This document shows positions 8,696 to 18,284 of a DNA stretch of 64,000 nt, piece by piece. How positions within the stretch are numbered: the first letter of the stretch is position 1; each line of letters starts with the position of its first letter. Under the pieces are notes generated by a model. It worked only from the letters and a program-made list of their open reading frames with translations. It did not search any database and was not told the DNA's origin. This DNA is from Dyadobacter jiangsuensis (GTDB lineage Bacteria; Bacteroidota; Bacteroidia; Cytophagales; Spirosomataceae): assembly GCF_003014695.1 (NCBI RefSeq), contig NZ_PYAS01000001.1, positions 248,001 through 312,000 on the forward strand. The letters are read 5' to 3'. A program made the position numbers and the translations under genes.

Positions 8696-8998
8696 ATGCA
8701 TTTAACACCCAGAGAAACAGAGAAGCTGCTGCTGCACCTGGCAGGTGAGGTAGCGCTCAAACGCAAGGCGCGGGGCGTGAAGCTCAATTACCCCGAAACA
8801 ATCGCGCTCATCAGCAGTTTCGTCATGGAGGGCGCCCGCGACGGGCGTACCGTGGCGGACCTCATGCAAGCGGGAGCGGCCGTGCTCACCCGCGACGACG
8901 TGATGCCCGGCGTGCCTGAGATGATACACGATATTCAGATCGAGGCCACGTTTCCGGATGGTACCAAGCTGGTGACCGTTCATGAGCCTATTCGTTAA
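8696..8998 (+). CDS. ureA: Urease gamma subunit
   Basis: A 100-residue protein of exactly the normal length for the urease gamma subunit. It begins M-x-L-T-P-R-E-x-E-K-L-L-L and carries the family stretches [12 protein letters not shown], then [11 protein letters not shown], then [10 protein letters not shown] and the terminal TVHEPI. It joins UreB and UreC in the (UreABC)3 enzyme that hydrolyses urea to ammonia and carbamate in the cytoplasm. First gene of the urease operon; ureB follows after 18 bases. The 290 bases upstream contain no other gene that I can support and must hold the operon promoter, though I could not fix its position. Confidence 0.98.
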   Translation: MHLTPRETEKLLLHLAGEVALKRKARGVKLNYPETIALISSFVMEGARDGRTVADLMQAGAAVLTRDDVMPGVPEMIHDIQIEATFPDGTKLVTVHEPIR

Positions 8999-9016
8999 CC
9001 CTTAAACCTGACAAGC

Positions 9017-9385
9017 ATGATACCAGGAGAGTTTTTGATCAAAAAGGGCGATATAATCTGCAACGAAGGCCGCCCGACTGCCACTGTGAAAGTAACCAAT
9101 ACCGGCGACCGCCCCATTCAGATCGGGTCACATTTCCACTTTTTCGAGGTGAATAAAGCGATGTCTTTCAACCGGGATGCGGCATTCGGTATGCGGTTGA
9201 ATATCGCTGCTGGGACCGCGGTGCGCTTTGAACCGGGCGAAGAAAAGACGGTGGAGCTGGTGGCGCTCGGCGGTGCACGCCGCGTAATCGGCATCAATAA
9301 TCTGGTCAATGGCGATACCACTTTGGAGCTTAACAAGAAGCTCGCATTGCAAAAAGCCGGTTTGTTAGACTTCAAAATTCAGTAA
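9017..9385 (+). CDS. ureB: Urease beta subunit
   Basis: A 122-residue protein of standard length. It opens with [13 protein letters not shown] and contains the diagnostic [11 protein letters not shown], then [19 protein letters not shown], patterns of urease beta. The subunit has no catalytic residues but forms the outer part of the trimeric enzyme. ATG at 9017. The gene is separate from ureA (not fused as in Helicobacter) and ends one base before the ureC start, so the three structural genes are tightly co-translated. Confidence 0.98.
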   Translation: MIPGEFLIKKGDIICNEGRPTATVKVTNTGDRPIQIGSHFHFFEVNKAMSFNRDAAFGMRLNIAAGTAVRFEPGEEKTVELVALGGARRVIGINNLVNGDTTLELNKKLALQKAGLLDFKIQ

Positions 9386-9386
9386 A

Positions 9387-11108
9387 ATGAGCCTTAAAAT
9401 AAGCAGAGAAAAATATGCGAACCTGCTCGGCCCGACGGCCGGGGACAAAGTTCGCCTCGGTGACACCGAACTGATCATTGAAATTGAAAAAGACTACGCC
9501 GTATATGGCGACGAGGTGAAATTCGGCGGAGGTAAAACCGTACGCGACGGGATGGGCCAGTCGGCGACCGCATTGCGCAGCCAGGGCGTGCTCGACCTTT
9601 GCATTACCGGGGCGATCATCATCGATCACTGGGGCATTGTGAAGGCGGATATCGGGATCAAGGACGGTAAAATTGTAGGGATAGGTAAAGCGGGTAATCC
9701 CGATATTATGGACGGCGTACACCCTGACCTGATCATCGGCGCCTCTACCGAGGTGCACGGCGGTAACGGCTACATCGTTACGGCGGGAGGGATCGATACG
9801 CACATTCACTTTATCAGCCCGCAGCAGATCGAAACGGCGCTGTACAACGGTATTACGACGATGATCGGCGGCGGAACCGGCCCGAACGACGGTACCAATG
9901 CCACCACCGTGACGCCAGGGAAATGGAATATCCAGAAAATGCTCGAAGCCGCAGACGATTACCCGATGAACCTCGGTTTTTTCGGGAAAGGTAATTCGGC
10001 CTCGCTGGAAGCGTTGGAAGAGCAGATCGAAGCTGGTGCATTGGGTTTGAAAATCCATGAAGACTGGGGTGCGACGCCGGCCGTAATCGACGCGTCGCTC
10101 ACGATCGCCGACAAGCTGGATGTGCAAGTGGCGATTCACACGGATACCCTCAATGAAGCCGGCTTCCTCGAAGATACGATGAACGCGATCAACGGCCGGG
10201 TAATCCATACTTTCCATACCGAAGGTGCGGGCGGGGGCCACGCGCCCGACATTATCAAGGCGGCCATGTATCCCAACGTACTGCCTGCTTCGACCAACCC
10301 GACGCGCCCCTACACGAAAAACACCATCGACGAACACCTGGATATGCTCATGGTATGCCACCATTTGAGTAAGAACATCCCGGAAGACGTGGCATTTGCG
10401 GATTCTCGCATTCGTCCGGAAACCATTGCTGCCGAGGATATTCTGCACGATATCGGCGTGTTCAGCATCATGAGCTCCGATTCGCAGGCAATGGGCCGGG
10501 TAGGAGAGGTGGTAACCCGCACCTGGCAGACGGCCAGCAAAATGCGTGAGCAGCGCGGCGAGCTGGAAGAGGATAATGGGCACGAAAACGACAACTTCCG
10601 GGTGAAGCGGTACGTCGCCAAATACACGATCAACCCGGCCATTGCGCATGGAATTTCGCAATATGTAGGGTCGGTCGAACCGGGCAAAATCGCCGATCTG
10701 GTGATCTGGAAGCCCGCATTGTTTGGGGCAAAACCGGAAATGATCGTGAAAGGCGGCTTTGTGATCGCCAGCAAAATGGGCGACCCGAATGCCTCCATCC
10801 CTACGCCGCAGCCGGTGATTTACCGCAACATGTTCGGGGCGCATGGCAAGGCAAGGTTGGCTACCTGTGTGAATTTCGTGTCGCAGATTTCGCTCGATAA
10901 TGGTGCAGTGCAGTCGTACGGGCTGGGTAAAACGTCGCTGCCGGTGATCGGCTGCCGGAATGTTTCCAAAAAGAACCTGATCCACAACGACAAAACGCCG
11001 GTCATTGAAGTCAATCCCGAGAATTACAAGGTAACCGTGGATGGTGTGCACGTGACTTGCGAGCCGGCCGAAAAGCTGCCGTTGGCCCAGTTGTACTTCC
11101 TTTTTTAA
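9387..11108 (+). CDS. ureC: Urease alpha subunit (catalytic)
   Basis: A 573-residue catalytic subunit of the nickel urease. The nickel-binding and active-site residues are all present: H139 and H141 (T-H-I-H), carbamylated K222 ([10 protein letters not shown]), H251 (AIHTDT), H277 ([12 protein letters not shown]), the mobile-flap MVCHHL with H325/H326, and D365 (SSDSQAMGR). The enzyme is therefore expected to be active once loaded with two Ni2+ by UreDEFG. It belongs to the amidohydrolase superfamily. It follows ureB by one base and is followed, unusually, by an outer-membrane protein gene rather than an accessory gene. Confidence 0.99.
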   Translation: MSLKISREKYANLLGPTAGDKVRLGDTELIIEIEKDYAVYGDEVKFGGGKTVRDGMGQSATALRSQGVLDLCITGAIIIDHWGIVKADIGIKDGKIVGIGKAGNPDIMDGVHPDLIIGASTEVHGGNGYIVTAGGIDTHIHFISPQQIETALYNGITTMIGGGTGPNDGTNATTVTPGKWNIQKMLEAADDYPMNLGFFGKGNSASLEALEEQIEAGALGLKIHEDWGATPAVIDASLTIADKLDVQVAIHTDTLNEAGFLEDTMNAINGRVIHTFHTEGAGGGHAPDIIKAAMYPNVLPASTNPTRPYTKNTIDEHLDMLMVCHHLSKNIPEDVAFADSRIRPETIAAEDILHDIGVFSIMSSDSQAMGRVGEVVTRTWQTASKMREQRGELEEDNGHENDNFRVKRYVAKYTINPAIAHGISQYVGSVEPGKIADLVIWKPALFGAKPEMIVKGGFVIASKMGDPNASIPTPQPVIYRNMFGAHGKARLATCVNFVSQISLDNGAVQSYGLGKTSLPVIGCRNVSKKNLIHNDKTPVIEVNPENYKVTVDGVHVTCEPAEKLPLAQLYFLF

Positions 11109-11137
11109 TCGCACCCTCCATCAAAAAAATCTGCAAG

Positions 11138-11770
11138 ATGATTCGCTTAAAAACCCTGACGGTTTTGATGACGGGCTTGCTGTGCCATTTGGCGGCGGTA
11201 AACCTTTCGGCGCAACGGTTGAGCGCTACCGATAACGGGCCCAAGGGCCAGTTTATGCTGTACGGTTCGCTGGATTATTCCAAAACGAATGGTCCCGGCT
11301 ACCACAACAGTTCATTCAGCACGAGCCCCGGCGCGGGCATTCCCCTGGGGCTCGGGTATTTTATCAATAATAACGACCTGATCGGCGTCAATTTCGCATT
11401 TTCGAGTGAAAAGCAGTCGGCGACCGACTACCGCATGAAGCAGCGTGAGGCCGGGATCTGGTACAGTCCTTCGATGATGATCGGCGAGCATTTCCTGCTG
11501 ATTGCGCAGGTGGATGCACATTATGTATGGGGCGAGCAGGGAATCCGCACGCAGGAGAAGTTTAATGGCTACCGTTTGCGGGCCTACCCGATGCTCGGTG
11601 TGCTTCTTGGCAGGGGATGGGCATTGAAATTCAAATTCGGGGAGCTTTCCAACCTGATGACGAAGCCGAAGGGCGGCGCTTCCACCAACAATTTCACGGC
11701 AGGACTAAGTGGCGCCACATTCGGTACGGGCATTTCCAAAAATTTCCATTTCAAAAAGAAAAAATCATGA
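11138..11770 (+). CDS. Outer-membrane beta-barrel protein inside urease operon
   Basis: Taken from ATG 11138 (210 residues), since earlier codons overlap the end of ureC and the ATG opens a clean Sec signal (MIRLKTLTVLMTGLLCHLAAVNLSAQ). The mature part is made of alternating beta strands with glycine and aromatic residues (FMLYGSLDY, IPLGLGYFINN, LIGVNFAF, then GISKNFHF at the end), typical of a small 8-strand barrel. Its stop overlaps the ureE ATG (ATGA), so it is firmly within the operon. No known urease accessory protein looks like this. A role in urea, ammonia or nickel passage through the outer membrane is inference from position only. Confidence 0.8.
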   Translation: MIRLKTLTVLMTGLLCHLAAVNLSAQRLSATDNGPKGQFMLYGSLDYSKTNGPGYHNSSFSTSPGAGIPLGLGYFINNNDLIGVNFAFSSEKQSATDYRMKQREAGIWYSPSMMIGEHFLLIAQVDAHYVWGEQGIRTQEKFNGYRLRAYPMLGVLLGRGWALKFKFGELSNLMTKPKGGASTNNFTAGLSGATFGTGISKNFHFKKKKS

Positions 11771-12282
11771 CGATTATCAATGCTATTCTGGGGAATCTGG
11801 CGACCTGGCCGAACGAAGGACAGGTGGTTGATCTCCTTGAAATAGAATGGTTTGAGAGTGCCAAAAAAATCCACAGAAGGTTCACGAACGGTGGCGTCGA
11901 AATCGCGATCAGGTTCACACGCGAAGGCCAGCGCCTGCGGCAGAACGATGTCGTATATGCAGACGCCGCGCGAATCGTGGCGGTACATATCCGGCCTTGC
12001 GAGGCCATTGTGATCTCGCCTGCGACCATGCTGGAAATGGGGACGGTATGCTACGAAATCGGCAACAAGCATATGCCGCTTTTCATCGACGACGACCAGG
12101 TGCTGATGCCTTTTGAGGAGCCGATGTTCCGGTGGCTGCAGGCAAGTGGATACAAACCCGAAAAGCAGGTGCGGCAGCTGCTCAACTGGTTGAAATCCAA
12201 TGTGGAGCCCCACGGGCACGGAGGTGCGGAGCAATCGCTTTTTTCGAAAATTATTAACCTGGCCTCGTCCGTTTCCAAATAG
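11767..12282 (+). CDS. ureE: Urease accessory protein UreE (nickel metallochaperone)
   Basis: ATG at 11767 overlaps the previous stop by the ATGA arrangement, giving 171 residues; the longer frame upstream is the barrel gene read in another frame. The N-terminal peptide-binding domain is followed by the metal-binding domain with CYEIGNKHMPLF, in which the conserved His binds nickel at the dimer interface. The C-terminus has a short HGHGG, a weak version of the His-rich tail of other UreE proteins. UreE hands Ni2+ to UreG in the activation complex. Confidence 0.93.
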   Translation: MTIINAILGNLATWPNEGQVVDLLEIEWFESAKKIHRRFTNGGVEIAIRFTREGQRLRQNDVVYADAARIVAVHIRPCEAIVISPATMLEMGTVCYEIGNKHMPLFIDDDQVLMPFEEPMFRWLQASGYKPEKQVRQLLNWLKSNVEPHGHGGAEQSLFSKIINLASSVSK

Positions 12283-12287
12283 GTAAT

Positions 12288-12989
12288 ATGCAAAAGGAAA
12301 GCCCCAATTCATTCCTCGCCGCATTGCTGCATTTGTCGGACCCGACGCTGCCGATTGGCGGATATGTGCATTCCAATGGCCTGGAAACCTATGTGCAGCA
12401 GGATATTGTGCATTCCACGGCCACGGCGCGGGAGTTTGTGACGAACATGCTCACGTACAATGTAAAGTACAACGATGCCTCCTTCGTACGCCTCGCGTAT
12501 GAGGCTGCTGCTGCGGCGGATACCGGCGCATTGGCGGAGCTGGATCAGGAATGCAGCGCATTGAAAAGCCCGAGGGAAATCCGCGAAGCGAGCCAGAAGC
12601 TGGGCGTGCGGCTGTTGAAGATTTTCCAGCGGAAAAGATGCTCCGCCCTGGCCGATGCATTCGACCGGCAGATCAAGGAAAAGGAGGCGGAAGGCCATTA
12701 CTGTATTGCATTCGGTCTGTTTGCCCAGCAACTCGGCATTCCCCTGCATGATGCGCTGCTGGCATTCTACTACAATGCCGCGGCCGGGCTCATTACCAAT
12801 GCCGTAAAGCTGGTGCCGCTCGGGCAGCTCGACGGGCAGGACCTCATGCTCGACCTGCAACCGGTTTTTTACCAGCTGGCGGAAGAAACGCTGCTGGTGG
12901 ACAGGGAGCTGGTAGGGCTGTGCAATATCGCTTTCGATATCCGCTGCATGCAGCATGAGCGGCTGTATTCGAGGTTGTATATGTCTTAA
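12288..12989 (+). CDS. ureF: Urease accessory protein UreF
   Basis: A 233-residue all-helical protein starting with the UreF hallmark L-x-x-L-S-D-P-T-L-P-I-G-G-Y-x-H-S-N-G-L-E-x-x-V. Further hallmarks are AAGLITNAVKLVPLGQ and QPVFY near the C-terminus. UreF bridges UreD-bound apo-urease and the GTPase UreG and controls GTP hydrolysis so that nickel is delivered with fidelity. ATG follows the ureE stop by 5 bases. The next gene begins after an 84-base gap, the longest in this part of the operon. Confidence 0.96.
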   Translation: MQKESPNSFLAALLHLSDPTLPIGGYVHSNGLETYVQQDIVHSTATAREFVTNMLTYNVKYNDASFVRLAYEAAAAADTGALAELDQECSALKSPREIREASQKLGVRLLKIFQRKRCSALADAFDRQIKEKEAEGHYCIAFGLFAQQLGIPLHDALLAFYYNAAAGLITNAVKLVPLGQLDGQDLMLDLQPVFYQLAEETLLVDRELVGLCNIAFDIRCMQHERLYSRLYMS

Positions 12990-13073
12990 ATCAAGTAAAA
13001 AGAAGAGCTGGACAGCTCCCCGCCCGGGTACCCGTTTACAGGCGAAAAATTATTTCAAAAAGGAAAATTAACA

Positions 13074-13715
13074 ATGAAGAACGAGAGAGAATATGTGAAA
13101 ATAGGTGTGGCGGGACCCGTGGGTTCGGGGAAAACCGCGCTGCTGGAATGCCTGTCGCGCAGGATGATGAACGACTATAACCTGGCCGTGATCACCAACG
13201 ACATTTATACCAAGGAAGATGCCGAGTTTATGGCAAAAAACAGCTTGCTGCCGCGCGAAAGGATCATCGGCGTGGAAACCGGCGGGTGCCCGCATACGGC
13301 CATCCGTGAGGACGCCAGTATGAACCTGGAAGCCGTGGACGAGCTCGTAAACCGCTTTCCCGATATTGAAATTATCCTCATCGAAAGCGGCGGCGATAAC
13401 CTTTCGGCCACATTCAGCCCCGATCTGGCCGACGTGACCATTTTCGTGATCGACGTCGCGGAAGGTGAGAAAATACCACGCAAGGGCGGGCCGGGCATTA
13501 CGCGCTCCGACCTGCTGCTGATCAACAAAATAGACCTGGCCCCTTACGTGGGCGCGAGCCTGGAAGTGATGGAGCAGGACGCGCGCCGCATGCGCAAGGG
13601 ACAGCCGTTCATTTTTTCGAACCTGCGCTCGGGCGAGGGCGTCGACAGCATTATCGACTGGATCAGGAAGTATGCGCTGCTGGAAACAATTGAAGAACCC
13701 AACCTCGTCAGATAG
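13074..13715 (+). CDS. ureG: Urease accessory GTPase UreG
   Basis: A 213-residue SIMIBI GTPase. The P-loop GPVGSGKT is at 14-21, the metal-binding G2/CPH motif is present as [13 protein letters not shown], the switch [17 protein letters not shown] follows, and the base-recognition motif is [10 protein letters not shown]. The CPH dyad binds one Ni2+ per dimer. GTP hydrolysis drives nickel transfer through UreF/UreD into UreC. The preceding bases contain AAAAAGGAAAATTAACA before the ATG, an adequate ribosome site. The stop TAG shares its last base with the GTG start of ureD. Confidence 0.98.
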   Translation: MKNEREYVKIGVAGPVGSGKTALLECLSRRMMNDYNLAVITNDIYTKEDAEFMAKNSLLPRERIIGVETGGCPHTAIREDASMNLEAVDELVNRFPDIEIILIESGGDNLSATFSPDLADVTIFVIDVAEGEKIPRKGGPGITRSDLLLINKIDLAPYVGASLEVMEQDARRMRKGQPFIFSNLRSGEGVDSIIDWIRKYALLETIEEPNLVR

Positions 13716-14512
13716 TGGATTGTAAACTGAGTATTACCGCCGGGGCCAGGGATGGGAAGTCGTACATGAAAGATGTGTTCGTGTCGGCGCCATTTCGCGT
13801 GGTTCCGGTGGGCCAGACGAAATCGGATGGCGCGGCTTATCTGATGGTGATGAGTTCATCGCCCGGCATTCTGGACGGCGACCATTATGATTTGAATATC
13901 CAGGTCGAGCAAAATGCGCGCCTGCAATTGCAGTCGCAATCGTACCAGCGGCTGTTTAACATGGAACGCGGCGCTTCGCAACTGATGCAGGTGAACCTGG
14001 CCGACGGCGCTGCATTCTCCTACGTTCCGCATCCGGTGGTGCCGCACGAAAATTCGACGTTCAAGAGTGTTACGAAAGTGGCGCTCGGCGATGCATGCGA
14101 GTTCCTGATGAGCGAGATCATTACCTGCGGACGGAAGTACCACGGGGAGGTTTTTAAATACAGCCATTTCCAGAACCTGATCGAGGTAAGGCATCGGCAG
14201 AAGCTGATACTGAAAGACAATGTGCTGCTGTTGCCAGAGCTGATGCCGCTGGCGGCCATCGGCCTGCTCGAAGGCTTCACGCACCAGGGAACTTTGATTT
14301 ATGTAAATACCGGGAACCAGCCCGTGGACGAGCTGATCGAATGCATTTATGAAATGATGCAGGGGGAACAGGAGGTGCAATTTGGCATTTCTAAAATCCG
14401 GCACGACGGCTTTGTGCTGCGATGCCTGGGGCACGGAGGTGAGCAGTTGTACGACCGTTTTCAAAGAATCCAAAATCTGATCTGGGAAGAAAGTAAAGTT
14501 AGTCTCGCATGA
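13715..14512 (+). CDS. ureD: Urease accessory protein UreD
   Basis: A 265-residue UreD (also named UreH in some organisms). GTG start at 13715 sits in the TAGTG overlap with ureG, and no ATG is available nearby. Family features include the early basic D-V-x-x-x-A-P-F-R-V-V-P stretch, LMVMSSSPGILDGD, QSYQRLF, then FLMSEIITCGRKYHGEVF. UreD binds apo-urease and contains the tunnel that passes nickel from UreG to the active site. The 3' end overlaps the following transporter gene by four bases. Confidence 0.93.
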   Translation: MDCKLSITAGARDGKSYMKDVFVSAPFRVVPVGQTKSDGAAYLMVMSSSPGILDGDHYDLNIQVEQNARLQLQSQSYQRLFNMERGASQLMQVNLADGAAFSYVPHPVVPHENSTFKSVTKVALGDACEFLMSEIITCGRKYHGEVFKYSHFQNLIEVRHRQKLILKDNVLLLPELMPLAAIGLLEGFTHQGTLIYVNTGNQPVDELIECIYEMMQGEQEVQFGISKIRHDGFVLRCLGHGGEQLYDRFQRIQNLIWEESKVSLA

Positions 14513-15207
14513 ATTCAACCCTCATTGTGCTGGCCCTGACGGCCGCATCTATCAGCATTATCCACACAGCCGCGGGGCCGGACCATTACCTGCCCTTCAT
14601 CGTGCTGTCGCGCTCCCGCAAATGGACGATGGGCCGGACGGTATTGCTGACGATCGTCTGCGGTTTCGCCCACATTTTCAGCTCGGTACTGCTGGGTTTG
14701 GCAGGCGTGTACCTGGGCTGGCATTTGAATAAAATTTCCTGGTTTCAGGATATCCGCGGGGATCTTTCAGGTTGGGCGCTACTGCTGTTCGGCGTGGGCT
14801 ACCTGCTTTTCGGCCTGCGCCACGCGTACCTCAACCGCCCGCATAAGCATTTCGACGTGATGAGCGACGAGGTGTACGTGTATGAACACCGGCACGGGGA
14901 GGCGGTAATGCCTGGTAACCGCGTGAAGGTGACGCCGCTCGTGCTGTTCGTCATTTTTGTGATGGGACCCAGCGAGCCGCTGGTGCCGCTGCTGTTCTTT
15001 TCTGGTACCAACCGCTCCATGGCCGAAGTGGCGGTGCTGATCGGCGTTTTCACGGCTTGTACGGTGCTTACCATGCTCTTCATGGTGCTGCTGGGCTGCT
15101 ATGGCTACGGTTTTCTCCGCACCGAGCGGCTGGAACGCTACATCCATGTCGTGAGCGGTGTCGCGATCACGTTCTGCGCGACGGGGATGGTGTTTTTGGG
15201 ATGGTGA
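14509..15207 (+). CDS. UreH-like nickel transporter (membrane protein)
   Basis: A 232-residue polytopic inner-membrane protein with about six helices. The first helix carries HTAAGPDHYLPF, resembling the H-x4-D-H nickel signature of NiCoT permeases, as expected in the UreH/SafE-like group of urease-linked nickel permeases. A cytoplasmic or periplasmic loop after helix 3 holds a His cluster (RPHKHFD, then YEHRHGE) that could bind metal. It begins inside the ureD gene (ATGA overlap). Operon position and the His residues support nickel uptake for urease; the exact ion is inferred. Confidence 0.8.
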   Translation: MNSTLIVLALTAASISIIHTAAGPDHYLPFIVLSRSRKWTMGRTVLLTIVCGFAHIFSSVLLGLAGVYLGWHLNKISWFQDIRGDLSGWALLLFGVGYLLFGLRHAYLNRPHKHFDVMSDEVYVYEHRHGEAVMPGNRVKVTPLVLFVIFVMGPSEPLVPLLFFSGTNRSMAEVAVLIGVFTACTVLTMLFMVLLGCYGYGFLRTERLERYIHVVSGVAITFCATGMVFLGW

Positions 15208-15239
15208 GTTAAAAGGATTTTCAAACAATATTCAACAAA

Positions 15240-16148
15240 ATGGATTTAATCGAAAAAAGAGCCCCCTTTATCTCGGAAACCCTCAAAGGCGTCGGGCAGA
15301 TTATGTTGCAGGAGAATATCTGGACGGGCCTGCTGTTCCTGGCGGGTATCTTTTATGATGATATTACGATGGGCGTGGCCGCTATCCTGGCCGCTGTTGT
15401 CGGTACGGTTACCGCCCGTGTTTTGAAGTACGACCCGGCGCAAATCAGCATGGGATTGTATGGTTTCAGCGCGACATTGGTGGGCGTTGCGCTGACGTTC
15501 CACTTCCGCGCGGAGCCGGTCGTATGGGTGATGATCATCGTGGGTTCGGCGGCAGCGGCAGTCATACAGCACTTCTTTATCGAGCGGAAAATCCCGGTTT
15601 TTACCTTACCCTTCATTCTGGTGACCTGGGTGCTCGTGTTTTGCCTGCACCATTTTACGAGCATACCGGCGCCGGTTGCATTGGTCGAAACGAGCATGTT
15701 CAGCAATGAGGTGAATGATTTTACGACTTCTACCAACGGTTTCGGCGAGGTGATTTTCCAGGGAAGTTTTCTGGCCGGGGTGATCTTTATGGTCGCTGTT
15801 TTTATCTCCAATCCCGTGGCGGCATTGTACGGCCTGGCGGGGTCCATTCTGGGCGCCTGGATTGCCCTGCTGTTCGCGGAGCCTATCACACAGGTACATA
15901 TCGGGCTGTTCAGTTTCAATGCGGTGCTGTGCTCCATTGTTTTTGCAGGCGTGAAGCGTAAGGACGGGCTGCTCGCATTCATCGCCTGTGCATTGGCGGT
16001 ATTGATCGACATCTACCTCCTGAAAGCGGATTGGGACATCCTCACCAAGGCAGGAGGCGTACTCACATTCCCTTTTGTGCTGGGCACCTGGCTCACATTG
16101 CCGATCAGGCGACTTTTTTACCAGTTCAGTAACGAAAACGAGGGATAG
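15240..16148 (+). CDS. Urea transporter (UT/Yut family)
   Basis: A 302-residue integral membrane protein with two related halves of about five helices each. GLYGFSATLVGVAL in the first half and GLFSFNAVLCSIVF in the second match the repeated L-x-G-x-N/S-x-x-L signature of UT-family urea channels, and the early FLAGIFYDDITMG fits too. It would let urea enter the cell passively for hydrolysis by UreABC. The gene starts 32 bases after the nickel permease and is followed by a TonB receptor after 37 bases, so it is part of the same transcription unit. Confidence 0.9.
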   Translation: MDLIEKRAPFISETLKGVGQIMLQENIWTGLLFLAGIFYDDITMGVAAILAAVVGTVTARVLKYDPAQISMGLYGFSATLVGVALTFHFRAEPVVWVMIIVGSAAAAVIQHFFIERKIPVFTLPFILVTWVLVFCLHHFTSIPAPVALVETSMFSNEVNDFTTSTNGFGEVIFQGSFLAGVIFMVAVFISNPVAALYGLAGSILGAWIALLFAEPITQVHIGLFSFNAVLCSIVFAGVKRKDGLLAFIACALAVLIDIYLLKADWDILTKAGGVLTFPFVLGTWLTLPIRRLFYQFSNENEG

Positions 16149-16185
16149 GAGCAGGACCAGAGGGCATCAACAAATTTTTATTTAA

Positions 16186-18252
16186 ATGAATGACATGAAT
16201 TGCCGGTTTTGGCCGGGCGTGCTGGTGGGCCTTTTCTTAATGGCAGGCACAGCGCACGCCGATACCAAAATCGATAGTACGCGGGTTACCGCGAATGAAA
16301 ACGGGCATTTGAGCGATTCGACGGCGATGCTGCTGTCGGCAGTGGTCGTGACGGCCAAATCGCCCGAGGATCACATCATGAAGATCGACCTGAACAGGAT
16401 CCCGCTCAACACCACACAGGATTTGTTACGCAAAGTCCCGGGCCTGTTCATCGCGCAGCATGCCGGTGGCGGGAAGGCCGAGCAGATTTTCCTCCGTGGA
16501 TTCGATAATGACCACGGAACGGATATCAGCATCTCGACCGACGGAATGCCGGTCAACATCGTCTCGCACGCTCATGGGCAAGGCTATTCCGACCTGCATT
16601 TCCTGATTCCCGAGACGGTGGAGAATATCAGTTTCGGGAAAGGTAGTTACTATGCCGGGAAAGGCGATTTCAACACCTCCGGCTACGTGGATTTTCACAC
16701 TTACGACCGTTTGAAAAACAATATGGTCAGGGTGGAACGCGGCAGTTTCAATACGCTGAGGGCGGTGGGTTTGTTTAATGTGGTCAATACGGAGAGGAGT
16801 AATGCGTATGTGGCGGCGGAATACAATTTTACCGACGGGCCATTTGATGTCAAACAAAACCTCAACCGGCTGAACCTGTTCGGCAAGGTCGGCAGTAGAA
16901 TCAGTGAGCAGGACAGCATTAGCATAACCGGCTCAACATTTACTTCTAACTGGAATGGCTCGGGGCAGATTCCGGTCCGTGCCGTTTCGGATATCGGGAG
17001 GTTTGGTTCGGTGGATATGACGGAGGGCGGGCATACCTCGCGCACGAACCTGATCCTGAACTGGAACCACCGGATTAATGATCACTCGGGCTGGCAAAAT
17101 ACATTCTACTATGCCAAATACGATTTCGAGCTCTTCTCCGATTTTACATTCTACCTCGTGCATCCCGACGCTGGCGATGAAATACAGCAAACCGACAACC
17201 GGGACATTTACGGCACCAACTTTCAGTACCACCATCATATCGATTTCGCCAACAGTACCTTGCAGTTCTCGGCCGGGACAGGCTTCCGCTATGATAATAT
17301 CCATGAACTGGGGCTGAGCTACGTCACCCAGCGCGAAACGCTCAACGAGCGCCTAGCCTGGGGTACCGCCTCGGAGACGAACCTGAATGCATTCGCGTCG
17401 GCATCCTGGCTGGTCGGCCGGTGGAATTTGAACCCCGGTTTGCGATTCGATTGGTTCAATTTCAGTTATTACGACAAGCTCATTCCGCAAAAAGGCCAGC
17501 AGGGCGCCCAGGCGGCACGTGTGAGCCCGAAGCTTAATGTTTTTTACAATGTGAATCCGACGATGCAGGTCTTCATCAAATCCGGGCTGGGCTTTCATTC
17601 GAACGACGTGCGTGCGGTGGTGGCGCAGAACGGGAAAGAAATCCTGCCCTACTCGGTGGGGGCCGACCTGGGGACGATCTGGACGCCGGCGCCGGGGTTC
17701 ATATTTATCCCCACGCTTTGGTATAGCTTCTTGCAGAATGAATACATTTGGAACGGAGACAGCTATGGTACCTCGGCCATTGGAAGTACCCGCAGGTTGG
17801 GGGTAGACCTGACGTTCCGGTACCAGCCGTTTCATTGGTTGTATCTGGATTCCGACGTAAACCTGGCCAGGCCGCGCCTGACGGGCGAGGAGCGGGGCAA
17901 CGATTACGTCGACCTGGCGCCAACCATGACGAGTACCGGGGGCATTGCGTTTACGTTTAATAATGGGTTTACTGCCAATTTGAGATACAGGTATATGCAC
18001 GACAGGCCCGCGACGCAGGATAAAAGCATCATTGCCAACGGCTATTTTGTGAATGACCTCATCATGAGCTACCAAAAGAAGGCGATGGTGCTGAGCTTTC
18101 AGATCCAGAACCTGTTCGATACGAAATGGAACGAGGCGATGTTTGCGGCAACGACACGCCTGAAAGGAGAACCGGCCGGCGGATACGACCAGCTGACATT
18201 CACACCGGGGACTCCGTTTTTTTTGAAGGCGGGTGTTGCATTCAGGTTTTAA
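16186..18252 (+). CDS. TonB-dependent receptor of the urease cluster
   Basis: A 688-residue outer-membrane receptor. A signal peptide (to about AHA-D, residue 26) is followed by a plug domain (about 50-160) with DLLRKVPGLFIAQHAGGGKAE and IFLRGFDNDHGTD, then a long barrel ending with an aromatic residue (VAFRF). The N-terminal carboxypeptidase-like domain of SusC is absent, so it resembles metal or siderophore receptors. The plug has several His residues (SHAHGQGYSDLHF). Being co-oriented with urease and nickel permease genes, it is a good candidate for TonB-driven nickel uptake, as known for receptors in Helicobacter; this is inference. ATG at 16186; an in-frame ATG follows at 16195. Confidence 0.88.
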   Translation: MNDMNCRFWPGVLVGLFLMAGTAHADTKIDSTRVTANENGHLSDSTAMLLSAVVVTAKSPEDHIMKIDLNRIPLNTTQDLLRKVPGLFIAQHAGGGKAEQIFLRGFDNDHGTDISISTDGMPVNIVSHAHGQGYSDLHFLIPETVENISFGKGSYYAGKGDFNTSGYVDFHTYDRLKNNMVRVERGSFNTLRAVGLFNVVNTERSNAYVAAEYNFTDGPFDVKQNLNRLNLFGKVGSRISEQDSISITGSTFTSNWNGSGQIPVRAVSDIGRFGSVDMTEGGHTSRTNLILNWNHRINDHSGWQNTFYYAKYDFELFSDFTFYLVHPDAGDEIQQTDNRDIYGTNFQYHHHIDFANSTLQFSAGTGFRYDNIHELGLSYVTQRETLNERLAWGTASETNLNAFASASWLVGRWNLNPGLRFDWFNFSYYDKLIPQKGQQGAQAARVSPKLNVFYNVNPTMQVFIKSGLGFHSNDVRAVVAQNGKEILPYSVGADLGTIWTPAPGFIFIPTLWYSFLQNEYIWNGDSYGTSAIGSTRRLGVDLTFRYQPFHWLYLDSDVNLARPRLTGEERGNDYVDLAPTMTSTGGIAFTFNNGFTANLRYRYMHDRPATQDKSIIANGYFVNDLIMSYQKKAMVLSFQIQNLFDTKWNEAMFAATTRLKGEPAGGYDQLTFTPGTPFFLKAGVAFRF

Positions 18253-18284
18253 TCAATGAGGAACGATCCACTATCTGCGGAGCT

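Noticed and set aside
9372..11114. Long minus-strand open frame opposite ureC (580 codons)
   Set aside because: Antisense to a gene with all catalytic residues; the frame is a result of the GC-rich third position of ureC and contains no recognisable domain.
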